Source: Candidatus Fimadaptatus faecigallinarum (GTDB lineage Bacteria; Bacillota; Clostridia; Christensenellales; Aristaeellaceae). Taken from it: DNA of 64,000 nt. Each line of letters begins with the position of its first letter. Within the stretch, counting starts at the first letter, position 1. Location of the stretch: positions 1 through 64,000 of the forward strand of contig DVNK01000051.1 of NCBI GenBank assembly GCA_018714445.1, in the 5' to 3' direction. The translations under genes and the position numbers were made by a program. The notes under the pieces were generated by a model, which did no database searches, was not told the origin of the DNA, and saw only the letters and a program-made list of their open reading frames with translations. This document shows, piece after piece, positions 23,838 to 32,017 of the stretch.

Positions 23838-25277
23838 TTATTGCTCGCTCTGCTTACGGCGCAGGCCCACGACAGCCGCTACCGCAACCGCCGCCGACAT
23901 CAGCATCAGCGCAATGTAGAGCTGGTTGTTGCTGTTATCGCCGGTCTTGGCCAGACCTTCGTCATCCTTATCAACGAAGGTGTTGGTCACGCGGGCAGTG
24001 GTGTCCTTGGTCAGCGTACCGCTGCAGTTGCTGTAAGTGGTGTCATAGCCGTTCTCATCGGCCTCGCGCTCGCGAACCTTATACGTCGTGCCCTCGGGCA
24101 GGTCGTATATCGTCACGCTCTCGCCACCCTTGAGGGTGATGCGATCGCCGCTCTTGATGCGGTCGCCAGTGGAGGTCTTGTAGCTGCCGTCGGCGTCAAA
24201 GGTCACGGTCATGGTGAACTTGTCGCTCTTGTCAGCGCCGTCGCCCTTGAGCACCTTGGTGATCTTCAGATCATAGTAGTTGCTGGGCTTCTCGGTCGGC
24301 TCGGGAGCATCGCCCGATACGAAGGTGTTGACGTAAGCCACAGTGGTGCGCGCGCCGCTCAGCACATCAAAGGATGCAACAGTGCTCGGCACCCACTCGC
24401 CGCCGTTGACCTGGTTCTTGGTGGTGCAGCCTATCGAAGTGAGCTGCTGCGACAGCGCGTAATTGGCCGCCGGCAGGCCGGCTATCACCGCGGTCTTGCC
24501 CGCAGGCACAGTGAAGCTGCCGTCCGCGCCCAACGCAACCTGCGTACCGTCTATCTCAACGGTGCCAACCACCGGCGCACCGTTGGAAGTCAGCTTATAG
24601 GTGAAGCTGGCGTCGCCCAAGTCGGCCATGTTGCCGTCCTTGGAAACGCTGATCGCAACTTCGCCCTTTTCTACCGGGGTAGCGGTTACTTCAGGAGTCG
24701 CGGTTACTTCAGGAGTCGCGGTGACCTCAGGGGTCGCAGTGACCTCAGGAGTCGCGGTGACTTCCGGGGTCGGGGTAACCTCGGGCGTCGCGGTCACTTC
24801 AGGCGTCGCAGTCGGAGCAGCGCCATACACATTCATGAAAGCCACCTTGGTGGTGCCTTCGCCAACGCTTACCGACGCGCTGTTGCTCTCGGTCGCCGCG
24901 CCGCCGTTCACGCTGACGCTGACCTTGGCGTTCGCAGGCGCCAGTTCAGTCACAGTAAAGCTGCCAGTCACGCCGGTTATCGTCGCGCTCTGACCAGCCT
25001 TGAGTCCTATCGTCGAGCCGCTGCTTATGTTGCTGCTCGTTCCGCCGACCACACAGGTCGCCTCGAACGCCGTAGCGCTGGTTATAGTGACCGTGTAGGT
25101 CGCGCCGGCGTCATCGCCCTGAGCGCCAACGCTTATTTCAAGCGTACCGCCGGCCTGTTGCGGGGTTCCCGCCGTATCGCCCTCGGCCAGCGCGGCCATG
25201 GGCATAAGGCATACCAACATAGCGGTAATAATGGCCAGGATCCTGGCAAACCCGGAATTATTCAGTTTACCAAACAT
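23838..25277 (-). CDS. Cell-surface protein with Cna-B/pilin-like domains and sortase-type C-terminus
   Basis: 479-aa exported protein. Signal peptide at 1-31 (hydrophobic core ILAIITAMLVCLMP, cleavage after AALA). Two ~100-residue Thr/Ser/Gly-rich beta-domains (about 45-150 and 208-320) flank a TPEVTA repeat linker at 156-202. A third domain (~333-435: YYDLKITKVLKGDGADKSDK ... GTTYKVREREAD) resembles the Cna-B/DUF7601 pilin-type fold. C-terminus: sortase motif LAKTG (LPxTG variant), a hydrophobic helix, and the tail RRKQ. It is likely anchored to the wall or built into a pilus; no sortase gene is in the window. RBS GGGAGG. Confidence 0.85.
   Translation of the reverse strand: MFGKLNNSGFARILAIITAMLVCLMPMAALAEGDTAGTPQQAGGTLEISVGAQGDDAGATYTVTITSATAFEATCVVGGTSSNISSGSTIGLKAGQSATITGVTGSFTVTELAPANAKVSVSVNGGAATESNSASVSVGEGTTKVAFMNVYGAAPTATPEVTATPEVTPTPEVTATPEVTATPEVTATPEVTATPEVTATPVEKGEVAISVSKDGNMADLGDASFTYKLTSNGAPVVGTVEIDGTQVALGADGSFTVPAGKTAVIAGLPAANYALSQQLTSIGCTTKNQVNGGEWVPSTVASFDVLSGARTTVAYVNTFVSGDAPEPTEKPSNYYDLKITKVLKGDGADKSDKFTMTVTFDADGSYKTSTGDRIKSGDRITLKGGESVTIYDLPEGTTYKVREREADENGYDTTYSNCSGTLTKDTTARVTNTFVDKDDEGLAKTGDNSNNQLYIALMLMSAAVAVAAVVGLRRKQSEQ
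24672..24812 (-). repeat. 18-bp tandem repeats coding for (A/P)TPEVT
   Basis: About eight in-frame copies of a 6-residue unit (TPEVTA, one copy TPEVTP), residues ~156-202 of the surface protein. Codons vary between copies, for example GTAACCTCGG versus GTCACTTCAG, so the array is not freshly duplicated. It forms a rigid Pro/Thr spacer. Confidence 0.9.
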
Positions 25278-25396
25278 ACCATTACCTCCCAGTTAACAAT
25301 TGCTTTCCTTTCCAGAGGACTACAATATTGACGGATTCAACCATACTTTTGCTCCAATTTTTCTGTTAACTATACGTTAAGTATGGAGAGTCGTAC

Positions 25397-26350
25397 TCAG
25401 CGGTCCTCGCGGTAGTAATTCAGACCGCAACTGCGCGGCTGCTGATGCTTATGCGACGGACGTATCGACGTCACGACCAGCACGATCGCAGTAGCTATAA
25501 AAGGCAGCATCATGAATATCGCCTGCGGCACATTGGCCACCGACGCCGGCGTATACAGCCTCAACACGCTCAGCGCGCCAAACACCAGCGATCCCAACAC
25601 GACACGGTACGCGCTCCAGCCCGCAAATATGACCAGCGCCACCGCTATCCAGCCCAGACCGTTGATGCAGTTGTACGTCCACAGGCCGTTGCATGTCACG
25701 ATAATTACATACGCGCCACCCAGCGCGCATATGCCGCCGCCCAGCAGTATGTGCACATATTTGTACAGCGTCACATTGACGCCCATAGCGTCGGCCGCAG
25801 CCGGATTCTCGCCTACGGCGCGCAGCGAACGCCCCTGAGACGTGCGGTTTATATACAGTCCCATGCACATGCACAGCACCACGCCAAAGTACACAAACGG
25901 ATTATAGTTGAGCAACAGCTTGCCCACATACGGTATATCGCTCAGGCCCGGTATGTTCAGCGCCTTGAACACGCTCATCACGTTTTCGGACAGCGCGCCC
26001 GACGCCGTGTAGTTGCTGCCCAGCAGGTTGGCGACGCCCGTGCCGAATATGGTCAGCGTAAGACCTGTAACGTTCTGATTGGCCTTGAACGATACGGTCA
26101 GCACCGCGTATATCAGCGATCCCAGCAGTCCCGCGCCAAACGCAGCCAGCAGCGCCAGCGCCGCGCTCTGAGTGTAAAACCCTGCCATGAACCCAAATAT
26201 CGCGCCCATGTACATGAGGCCCTCTACGCCCAGATTCAGATTGCCGGCCTTTTCGGTCACTATCTCGCCCAGCGTGCCGTACATAAGCGGTACGCCCGCC
26301 AGCACCGCCGCGTACAGGAACTTGATAATGTAATCCAGCGTCTCGTTCAT
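25397..26350 (-). CDS. ABC transporter permease, BMP/nucleoside importer (NupQ/YufQ-like)
   Basis: 317-aa membrane permease with 8-9 hydrophobic segments; GEIVTEKAGNLNLGVEGLMYMGA is the family signature of the second permease of Bmp/Nup/Rbs-like importers (BPD_transp_2). It overlaps the previous permease by 4 nt (ATGA). With the other permease it forms the channel for a nucleoside or similar small molecule. Confidence 0.9.
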   Translation of the reverse strand: MNETLDYIIKFLYAAVLAGVPLMYGTLGEIVTEKAGNLNLGVEGLMYMGAIFGFMAGFYTQSAALALLAAFGAGLLGSLIYAVLTVSFKANQNVTGLTLTIFGTGVANLLGSNYTASGALSENVMSVFKALNIPGLSDIPYVGKLLLNYNPFVYFGVVLCMCMGLYINRTSQGRSLRAVGENPAAADAMGVNVTLYKYVHILLGGGICALGGAYVIIVTCNGLWTYNCINGLGWIAVALVIFAGWSAYRVVLGSLVFGALSVLRLYTPASVANVPQAIFMMLPFIATAIVLVVTSIRPSHKHQQPRSCGLNYYREDR

Positions 26351-27438
26351 GCCTTAACGCCTCCCCTGTCCAGCTTGTCGCCGCGCCACATTATCTTATA
26401 CTTGAAGAAGAACTCGCTGCCCAGCACGAAGAACAGCAGTATGCCCTGCAACACGTCCGCCGCAGCAGTGGATATGTTGTACGTCGACTGCACCGTGCCC
26501 GAACCCTTTTCAAGTATCGAAAACAGCGTAGTTACCAGCAGTATCGCCAGCGGATTGAGCTGGCCCAGATAGGCGATTATTATCGCCGTAAAGCCCACGC
26601 CGCCTGCAACCGAATCGGTCAGCGTCCGGTCTGGTCCGGCGACCTGTATCATGCCCGCCACGCCGCAGATCGCCGCCGACAGGAACATCGTGCGCATTAT
26701 AATAACCTTATTGTTCATGCCCGCATAGCGCGCAGTGCGCGAGTTGCCGCCGACGACGCTTATCTCATAGCCATGCTTGGTATAGTTCAGATATACATAC
26801 ACCAGCGCCACCAGCACCAGCGCAAATATCCAACCTATGTGCACGCCCAGCACCTTGGGCAGCTGCGCGCTCTTTTCAAACGTCGCAATGAAGTTAAATC
26901 CCATAGCCTCCGGGCTTTTCCAGGGGCCGTCGCGCAGGTACTGTATCAGATACAGCGCCACATAGTTGAGCATCAGCGTAAACAGCGTCTCGTTGGTGTC
27001 GAACCTGGCCTTGAAATACGCCGGTATCATGCCAAACAGTCCGCCACCTATAGCCGCCGCCAGGAACATTATCGTCAGCAGCAGCCACTGCGGCAGATAC
27101 GAGTAATTCAGCGCAAAGTATGTCGCGCATGTCGCGCCAAAGCAGATCTGACCCTCGGCACCGATGTTCCAGAAATGCATCCTGAACGCAAGCGTTATGC
27201 CCAGCGCCGATATCAGCAGCGGCACCGCCTGCTTTACGGTCTCGCGTATGACCATCTGCGAGCCCAGCGAGCCCGATATCATGGTGCCATAAACCGCAAA
27301 CGGATTATACCCCATCGCCAGTATGAACAGCCCGCCGGTAAACAGCGCCAACAGTATCGCCAGCACCCGGTATATAACCATCTGCCGACGCGATATGTGG
27401 CCGCGCTTGCCTATGTGTATTCCGCCCCATTTACTCAT
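26347..27438 (-). CDS. ABC transporter permease, BMP/nucleoside importer (NupP/YufP-like)
   Basis: ~363-aa permease. The RFDTNETLFTLMLNYVALYL and FWNIGAEGQICFGA motifs identify the first permease of BMP-type importers. The start is ATG 27438 (9 nt after GGAGG); the ORF-track start at 27459 lies inside the ATPase gene. It overlaps the ATPase stop by 8 nt and the second permease start by 4 nt, so all three are translationally coupled. Confidence 0.9.
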   Translation of the reverse strand: MSKWGGIHIGKRGHISRRQMVIYRVLAILLALFTGGLFILAMGYNPFAVYGTMISGSLGSQMVIRETVKQAVPLLISALGITLAFRMHFWNIGAEGQICFGATCATYFALNYSYLPQWLLLTIMFLAAAIGGGLFGMIPAYFKARFDTNETLFTLMLNYVALYLIQYLRDGPWKSPEAMGFNFIATFEKSAQLPKVLGVHIGWIFALVLVALVYVYLNYTKHGYEISVVGGNSRTARYAGMNNKVIIMRTMFLSAAICGVAGMIQVAGPDRTLTDSVAGGVGFTAIIIAYLGQLNPLAILLVTTLFSILEKGSGTVQSTYNISTAAADVLQGILLFFVLGSEFFFKYKIMWRGDKLDRGGVKA

Positions 27439-29035
27439 TGGCGCCGCCCTCCTCGACAAATCCGGTCATGAGCGCGCCCAGCTTCTCCTTGAGTTGCTGA
27501 CGCAGGCGCATCTCACCCGAGTCCTCCTCGCTGTCCTCGTGGGATACGGAGAGCGCGTTGCCCTGCTCGTGCATCTCAGCGCGCACATCCAGTATGCCGG
27601 TCACGCGCCCGGCGCACATGACCATTATCCGGTCGCACAGCTCTATAAGCACATCCAGATCCTCGCCGACGAACAGCACGCCCACACCCTTGGCCTTCTG
27701 CTTGTTGAGCAGATCAAATATCTTATACGACGAGTTTATATCCAACCCGCGCACCGGATAAGCCACCAGCAGCACTTTGGGGTTCAGGTGTATCTCACGG
27801 CCGACCAGCACTTTCTGCACATTGCCGCCCGACAGCTGACCTACCGGATGCATGACGGAAGGCGTCGCTATCTCCAGTTCGTCCACGACCACCTTGGACA
27901 GCTTGCGCGCCGCTGCGCGGTCTACAAACATGCCGTGATTTTCCTGATAGCTCTTGAGCAGCACGTTGTCCGACACGCTCATGCTGCCCACCAGACCCAT
28001 GCCCAGCCGGTCCTCCGGCACGAAGGACATCGCCACGCCGCGCCGCATTATCTCGCGGGGGTTCAGTCCCTCAAGGTTCTGGCCTTCCAGCTGCACTTTG
28101 CCAAAGCTTATCACCTGCAATCCGGCTATCGCCTCGCACAACTCCTTCTGGCCCGAACCCGCTATGCCTGCCACGCCCAGTATCTCGCCCGTATCCAGCT
28201 CGAACGACACATCTGTCAAAGCCGGCAGGCCATCCTCGTCCTTTACACACAGGTTGGACACTTCCAGCAACCGCTCGGCCTTGCCGCGCGGCGTGCGCTC
28301 TATCTCCAGCTTCACGCTGCGGCCGACCATCAGCTCGGTCAGCTGTTTTACATTGGTCTCGGCCGTCACCACGCTGCCCACGCTCTCGCCCTTGCGCAGT
28401 ATCGTCACACGGTCGGAGATTGCCATAACCTCATTGAGCTTATGGGTTATTATGATTATCGCGCAGCCCTGCTGCTTCATGCGGCGCAGTATATCAAACA
28501 ATCCCCGGGTCTCCTGTGGAGTAAGCACCGCTGTCGGCTCGTCGAGTATCAGTATGTTGCAGCCGCGGTAGAGGACCTTGAGTATCTCCACAGTCTGCTT
28601 TTCTCCGACCGACATGCTGTGCACCGGCTTGTCCGGGTTTATGTCCAGCCCGAACTTCTCGCTCAGCGCGCGTATCTCACGCGTGAGCTCGCTTGAGCGC
28701 ACATGCTTGTGCGTGCCCAGCACTATGTTCTCCTTGGCGCTCATCACGTCCACAAGCTTGAAGTGCTGATGGATCATGCCCACGCCCTGCTCATATGCGT
28801 CGCGGGGCGAATGGATCTGCGTCAGCCGGCCGTTTATGTATATCTCGCCGGCGTCGGGACGGTATATGCCCGATATCATGTTCATAAGAGTGGTCTTGCC
28901 CGAACCGTTTTCGCCCAGCAGCGCGAGTATCTCGCCATGCCGAAGCGTAAAGTTTACATTGTTGTTGGCCAGTATCGAGCCAAAGCGCTTTACTATGCCC
29001 TTGAGCTCTATGGCATAAGGCTGCTCCTGTGCCAC
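27431..29035 (-). CDS. ABC transporter ATP-binding protein with two ATPase domains (NupO/YufO-like)
   Basis: ~534-aa double ATPase as in sugar and BMP-nucleoside importers. Domain 1: Walker A GENGSGKTTLM, signature LSxGE-type SMSVGEKQTVEI, Walker B LILDEPTAVLT. Domain 2 lacks an intact Walker A (GIAGSGQKELCEA) and Walker B reads VLLVAYPVRGLDI, where the usual glutamate is absent; its signature LSGGNVQK is kept. Degenerate second sites are normal in this family. There is no ATG near the N-terminus: GTG at 29035 (11 nt after AAAGGG) is preferred over TTG at 29062, which has no RBS. Confidence 0.88.
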   Translation of the reverse strand: MAQEQPYAIELKGIVKRFGSILANNNVNFTLRHGEILALLGENGSGKTTLMNMISGIYRPDAGEIYINGRLTQIHSPRDAYEQGVGMIHQHFKLVDVMSAKENIVLGTHKHVRSSELTREIRALSEKFGLDINPDKPVHSMSVGEKQTVEILKVLYRGCNILILDEPTAVLTPQETRGLFDILRRMKQQGCAIIIITHKLNEVMAISDRVTILRKGESVGSVVTAETNVKQLTELMVGRSVKLEIERTPRGKAERLLEVSNLCVKDEDGLPALTDVSFELDTGEILGVAGIAGSGQKELCEAIAGLQVISFGKVQLEGQNLEGLNPREIMRRGVAMSFVPEDRLGMGLVGSMSVSDNVLLKSYQENHGMFVDRAAARKLSKVVVDELEIATPSVMHPVGQLSGGNVQKVLVGREIHLNPKVLLVAYPVRGLDINSSYKIFDLLNKQKAKGVGVLFVGEDLDVLIELCDRIMVMCAGRVTGILDVRAEMHEQGNALSVSHEDSEEDSGEMRLRQQLKEKLGALMTGFVEEGGANE

Positions 29036-29148
29036 GGCATACACATCCCTTTCGTAAGCCAAGTTTATAGGCGTGCCGGGTTGAACCGGCCAAGGCCCGG
29101 TCCGTCGCTTCGTGAGGCGCGGATGAGCACAGATTTATCAATGCCAAA

Positions 29149-29181
29149 GCGGCCGCCCCAAACGGAATTCGGAGCGGCCGC
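29149..29181 (-). terminator. GC hairpin between binding-protein and ATPase genes
   Basis: 8-bp perfect inverted repeat GCGGCCGC with a 17-nt loop, followed on the minus strand by TTTGG. Such hairpins often cause partial termination or stabilise the upstream mRNA, giving more binding protein than ATPase. Confidence 0.6.
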
Positions 29182-29196
29182 AAGGCAATGCTTATA

Positions 29197-30300
29197 TTAC
29201 GCGACGACAGCGCCCTCGACCAGCCAGTCGATGGAGGTTATCTCCGCGTCGGTCAGACGCTGACCTTCCTCAACGCGCACAACGCCGGTGTTATCCTTGA
29301 TCTCGCCGTCGAACACGTCAAACGAGCCGTCCATTATCTTGGCGGTCCACTCGTCTATTACCTCCTGAGTGCCCTCAGCGCAGTTCTTGGTCAGCGGCGA
29401 AAGGCCTACCATGCCTTCCTGCATGCCCAGGAAGTAGTTCTCGCAGGTCCAGGTGCCGTTGATCACGTTTTCCAGCTCGGCTTTGTATACGACAGTCCAG
29501 TTCCATATCGGAGCGCACAGATGCGCATCGGGCGCAGCCTCGGTCATGTCGGCATTGTAACCGCAGCCCCACACGCCGGCTTCCTGAGCGGCGACCATGG
29601 CCATCGTCGAATCCTGATGCTGCGCTATAACGTCGCAGCCCATGTCTATCAGCGCGTCAGCGGTCTGGCGCTCGATGGTGGGATCATACCAGGTGTTGGT
29701 GTACTTTACGTACACGGTCGCGTCGGGATTGACCGCGCGCACGCCCAGCGTGAAAGCGTCTATGCCGCCGTTGCACTCGGGATTATCCATCGCCGAGACA
29801 TAGCCGATCTTGTTGGTCTGGGTCTTCATGCCCGCCGCCAGGCCGGACAGGAAGCGCGGCTGATAGATGCGGCCAAAGTAGTTATTCATGTTCACGCCAT
29901 TGTTTATGTAGCCCGAGCAATGCGAGAATATGACCTCGGGATACTCCTCAGCGATGGGCTCCATGTAGTACATGTGGCCAAAGCTGTCGGCGAAGATTAT
30001 CTGGCAGCCCGCCTCGACCAGCTCGCGCAGCGCGGTCTCGCAGGTCGCGTCCTCGGGCACGTTGGTCTTTTTGATGACCTGGCTCTCGTCCAGGCCCAGC
30101 TCTTTAACCGCCGTCATCAGCGCGTTGTCATGCGTGTAGTTGTAGCCGCCGTCGGAAGTGTCGCCGACGTAAATCATGCCTATCTTGAGATCTTCCTTGG
30201 CTACTGCCGGGAAAGCGCTCGCAGCCTCTTCGGCCTGCGCCGGAACCATGACCAGCGCCATCATCATAACCAGGGCCAAGGCCAGCATCTTCTTGAACAT
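29197..30300 (-). CDS. BMP-family substrate-binding protein (basic membrane protein/PnrA-like)
   Basis: 367-aa exported receptor of the importer encoded downstream. Signal peptide MFKKMLALALVMMMALVMVPAQA, then the BMP start LKIGMIYVGDTSDGGYNYTHD and the DVIAQHQDSTMAMVAAQEAGVWGCGYN region. The family (TmpC, PnrA, NupN) binds purine nucleosides and related ligands. No lipobox cysteine is evident; cleavage after AQA is likely, so tethering is unclear. The start at 30300 follows GGAGGAGAG; the longer ORF starts inside the promoter. Confidence 0.9.
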   Translation of the reverse strand: MFKKMLALALVMMMALVMVPAQAEEAASAFPAVAKEDLKIGMIYVGDTSDGGYNYTHDNALMTAVKELGLDESQVIKKTNVPEDATCETALRELVEAGCQIIFADSFGHMYYMEPIAEEYPEVIFSHCSGYINNGVNMNNYFGRIYQPRFLSGLAAGMKTQTNKIGYVSAMDNPECNGGIDAFTLGVRAVNPDATVYVKYTNTWYDPTIERQTADALIDMGCDVIAQHQDSTMAMVAAQEAGVWGCGYNADMTEAAPDAHLCAPIWNWTVVYKAELENVINGTWTCENYFLGMQEGMVGLSPLTKNCAEGTQEVIDEWTAKIMDGSFDVFDGEIKDNTGVVRVEEGQRLTDAEITSIDWLVEGAVVA

Positions 30301-30352
30301 GTGCTCTCTCCTCCATAGTTTTCTGACGGCATATGCCGCCGGATTCAGCTCA

Positions 30353-30381
30353 AGTATACTCCATTTAAGGCCAACTTTCAA
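30353..30381 (-). promoter_or_regulatory. Promoter of the BMP importer operon
   Basis: Minus strand TTGAAA - 17 bp - TATACT, 53 nt upstream of the binding-protein ATG. Confidence 0.8.
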
Positions 30382-30470
30382 CGAACATTCGATTACTTTT
30401 TTGATTTTTAGTTGGGATTTTGCAAATTTGTATACTTACGTGCCCCAAATATGTGCATAATGCGGCGAAA

Positions 30471-31511
30471 TCAGTCAAACAATGCCTCAAACTCCGCCGA
30501 GCCCAGGTAGGCCGTCTCAAGCGCGGTCATGTCCCCGCCCGAGACGTACAGCCGCATATCCTCGCGCGCAGGCAGCATAAGCGCCATGTCCAGCCGCGAC
30601 TGTGCGTCCTCGGACGCAAGGTAAGCAACCACCTCACGGCAGACATCTGCGCGCGCCTGCGCATCCTCCAGCCCGGTGTCGACTATCGCAGCGGCAAAGT
30701 ACTGATCGGTATATCCGATCTGAGATGGGTAAAACTTCCATGGCGGCGCAGTTCCTTCGGCGTCGAGCAGCGCTATCTGGCGCAACTGCCACTGGCTGGC
30801 GGGTATGCACGCGACCATGCCCTGCTTAAAGTCAGCCCAAGCCTGAGTAACCGTGCACTCAAGGTAATCGTCGGGCAACAGCTCGCCCGCAGTCGGCAGT
30901 CCTCCCAGCATCTCAGCCGTAACCTCCGCCCAGCGCGCCTCGCCCGGCACCTGCAACGCATACGTCCCGCTTTTGCGCCGTGTGGGCGCGCTGTACACGC
31001 TCTCAAGCGCCTGCTGCCAGTCGCCGGGCAGTTCGGCCATCAGATCTGAATTTATCAGCAATCCATAACCGCCATAGCACAGCGGCGTCGCATACTGCGT
31101 CTCGCCGACCATGCACGCCTCGCACAGCGCGTCGATGAGCCCCTCCGATTCCTGGGCTATGAGCCCCTGCACATCCTTGAGCGCACCGGGCGTGAATATC
31201 AGCATGTCCGGACGCGGCGAGTCCTGATAGCGCAAGAGCGCCGCCGACGACACTGTCTCGACATGTATATACACGCCCGAATTTCGCTTCTCGAACGCGC
31301 TCAGGCACTCGTTCAGCCAGGGCACTATCGATCCGGTACCGCTTTTAAACCCCTGATATACCTGCAAACGCACCACGCCCGACCACCCTTCGTACGGACG
31401 CGAGGTCAGTCCCTCGGGCGGCGCGGGCAGTTTCTCGACCAGTACCGGGCTAAATGCCGCAAGCAACACACAAAAGATCGTACACAAAGCGCAAACGGCG
31501 CGTCGAAGCAT
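30471..31511 (-). CDS. Extracellular solute-binding protein (family 1-like)
   Basis: 346-aa exported binding protein. An N-terminal hydrophobic segment (AVCALCTIFCVLLAAFSPVL) acts as signal peptide or anchor. SGTGSIVPWLNECLSAFEKRNSGVYIHVETV is typical of family 1 ABC solute-binding proteins, as is CYGGYGLLINSDL. No lipobox, and no permease or ATPase next to it, so its partner transporter is elsewhere or it acts as a sensor. Overall composition fits sugar-type receptors. RBS GGGGGTGG. Confidence 0.75.
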   Translation of the reverse strand: MLRRAVCALCTIFCVLLAAFSPVLVEKLPAPPEGLTSRPYEGWSGVVRLQVYQGFKSGTGSIVPWLNECLSAFEKRNSGVYIHVETVSSAALLRYQDSPRPDMLIFTPGALKDVQGLIAQESEGLIDALCEACMVGETQYATPLCYGGYGLLINSDLMAELPGDWQQALESVYSAPTRRKSGTYALQVPGEARWAEVTAEMLGGLPTAGELLPDDYLECTVTQAWADFKQGMVACIPASQWQLRQIALLDAEGTAPPWKFYPSQIGYTDQYFAAAIVDTGLEDAQARADVCREVVAYLASEDAQSRLDMALMLPAREDMRLYVSGGDMTALETAYLGSAEFEALFD

Positions 31512-31571
31512 ACCAATTCCACCCCCATGGGTGATTGTATGCCCCGACGCGCCGCAGCTTGCACGTTCTGC

Positions 31572-31886
31572 CTATTGGATATTCAGCTTTGTCATCAGCC
31601 AGTCGGTCACCTGCGCCAGCAACTCGGGATTGCCAAAGTACACGTACAGCATCGCCATCAGCGCGCCTACGCTCACCAGCGCGCACAGTATGCTCAGCGC
31701 CGTGTATATCGCATAACGCGCGCGGTTGCCCGGCACATACGACGATAACACGCCGAACAACCCTCCCAGCGACAGCAGCGCTCCCAGCCCCGGTACCCAG
31801 CACACCATGACCCCCGCCACTGACATCACCATGCCCCGCCCCAGCTTGCGCCTCTGTGCGGGATTGGCCATATTCTCCTCAGACAT
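31572..31886 (-). CDS. Small membrane protein of unknown function
   Basis: 104 aa. A polar N-terminus (MSEENMANPAQRRKLGRG) is followed by two to three hydrophobic segments (MVMSVAGVMVCWVPGLGALLSLGGLFGVL and YTALSILCALVSVGALMAMLYV) and a short polar tail. No family recognised. RBS GGAGG with 6-nt spacing. It lies 60 bp upstream of the solute-binding gene on the same strand and may be co-transcribed with it. Confidence 0.7.
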   Translation of the reverse strand: MSEENMANPAQRRKLGRGMVMSVAGVMVCWVPGLGALLSLGGLFGVLSSYVPGNRARYAIYTALSILCALVSVGALMAMLYVYFGNPELLAQVTDWLMTKLNIQ

Positions 31887-32017
31887 TTGCGGCCTCCATA
31901 TGCGTCATGTATTTAGCAAATTTTGAGCCGATCGCTGCCCCAATCGCGGCAGACCTCTACCCGCCTTACCCGTGAACCGGCCGCACATGATCCGTTCGTA
32001 CGCAGTGGAATGGCGCC

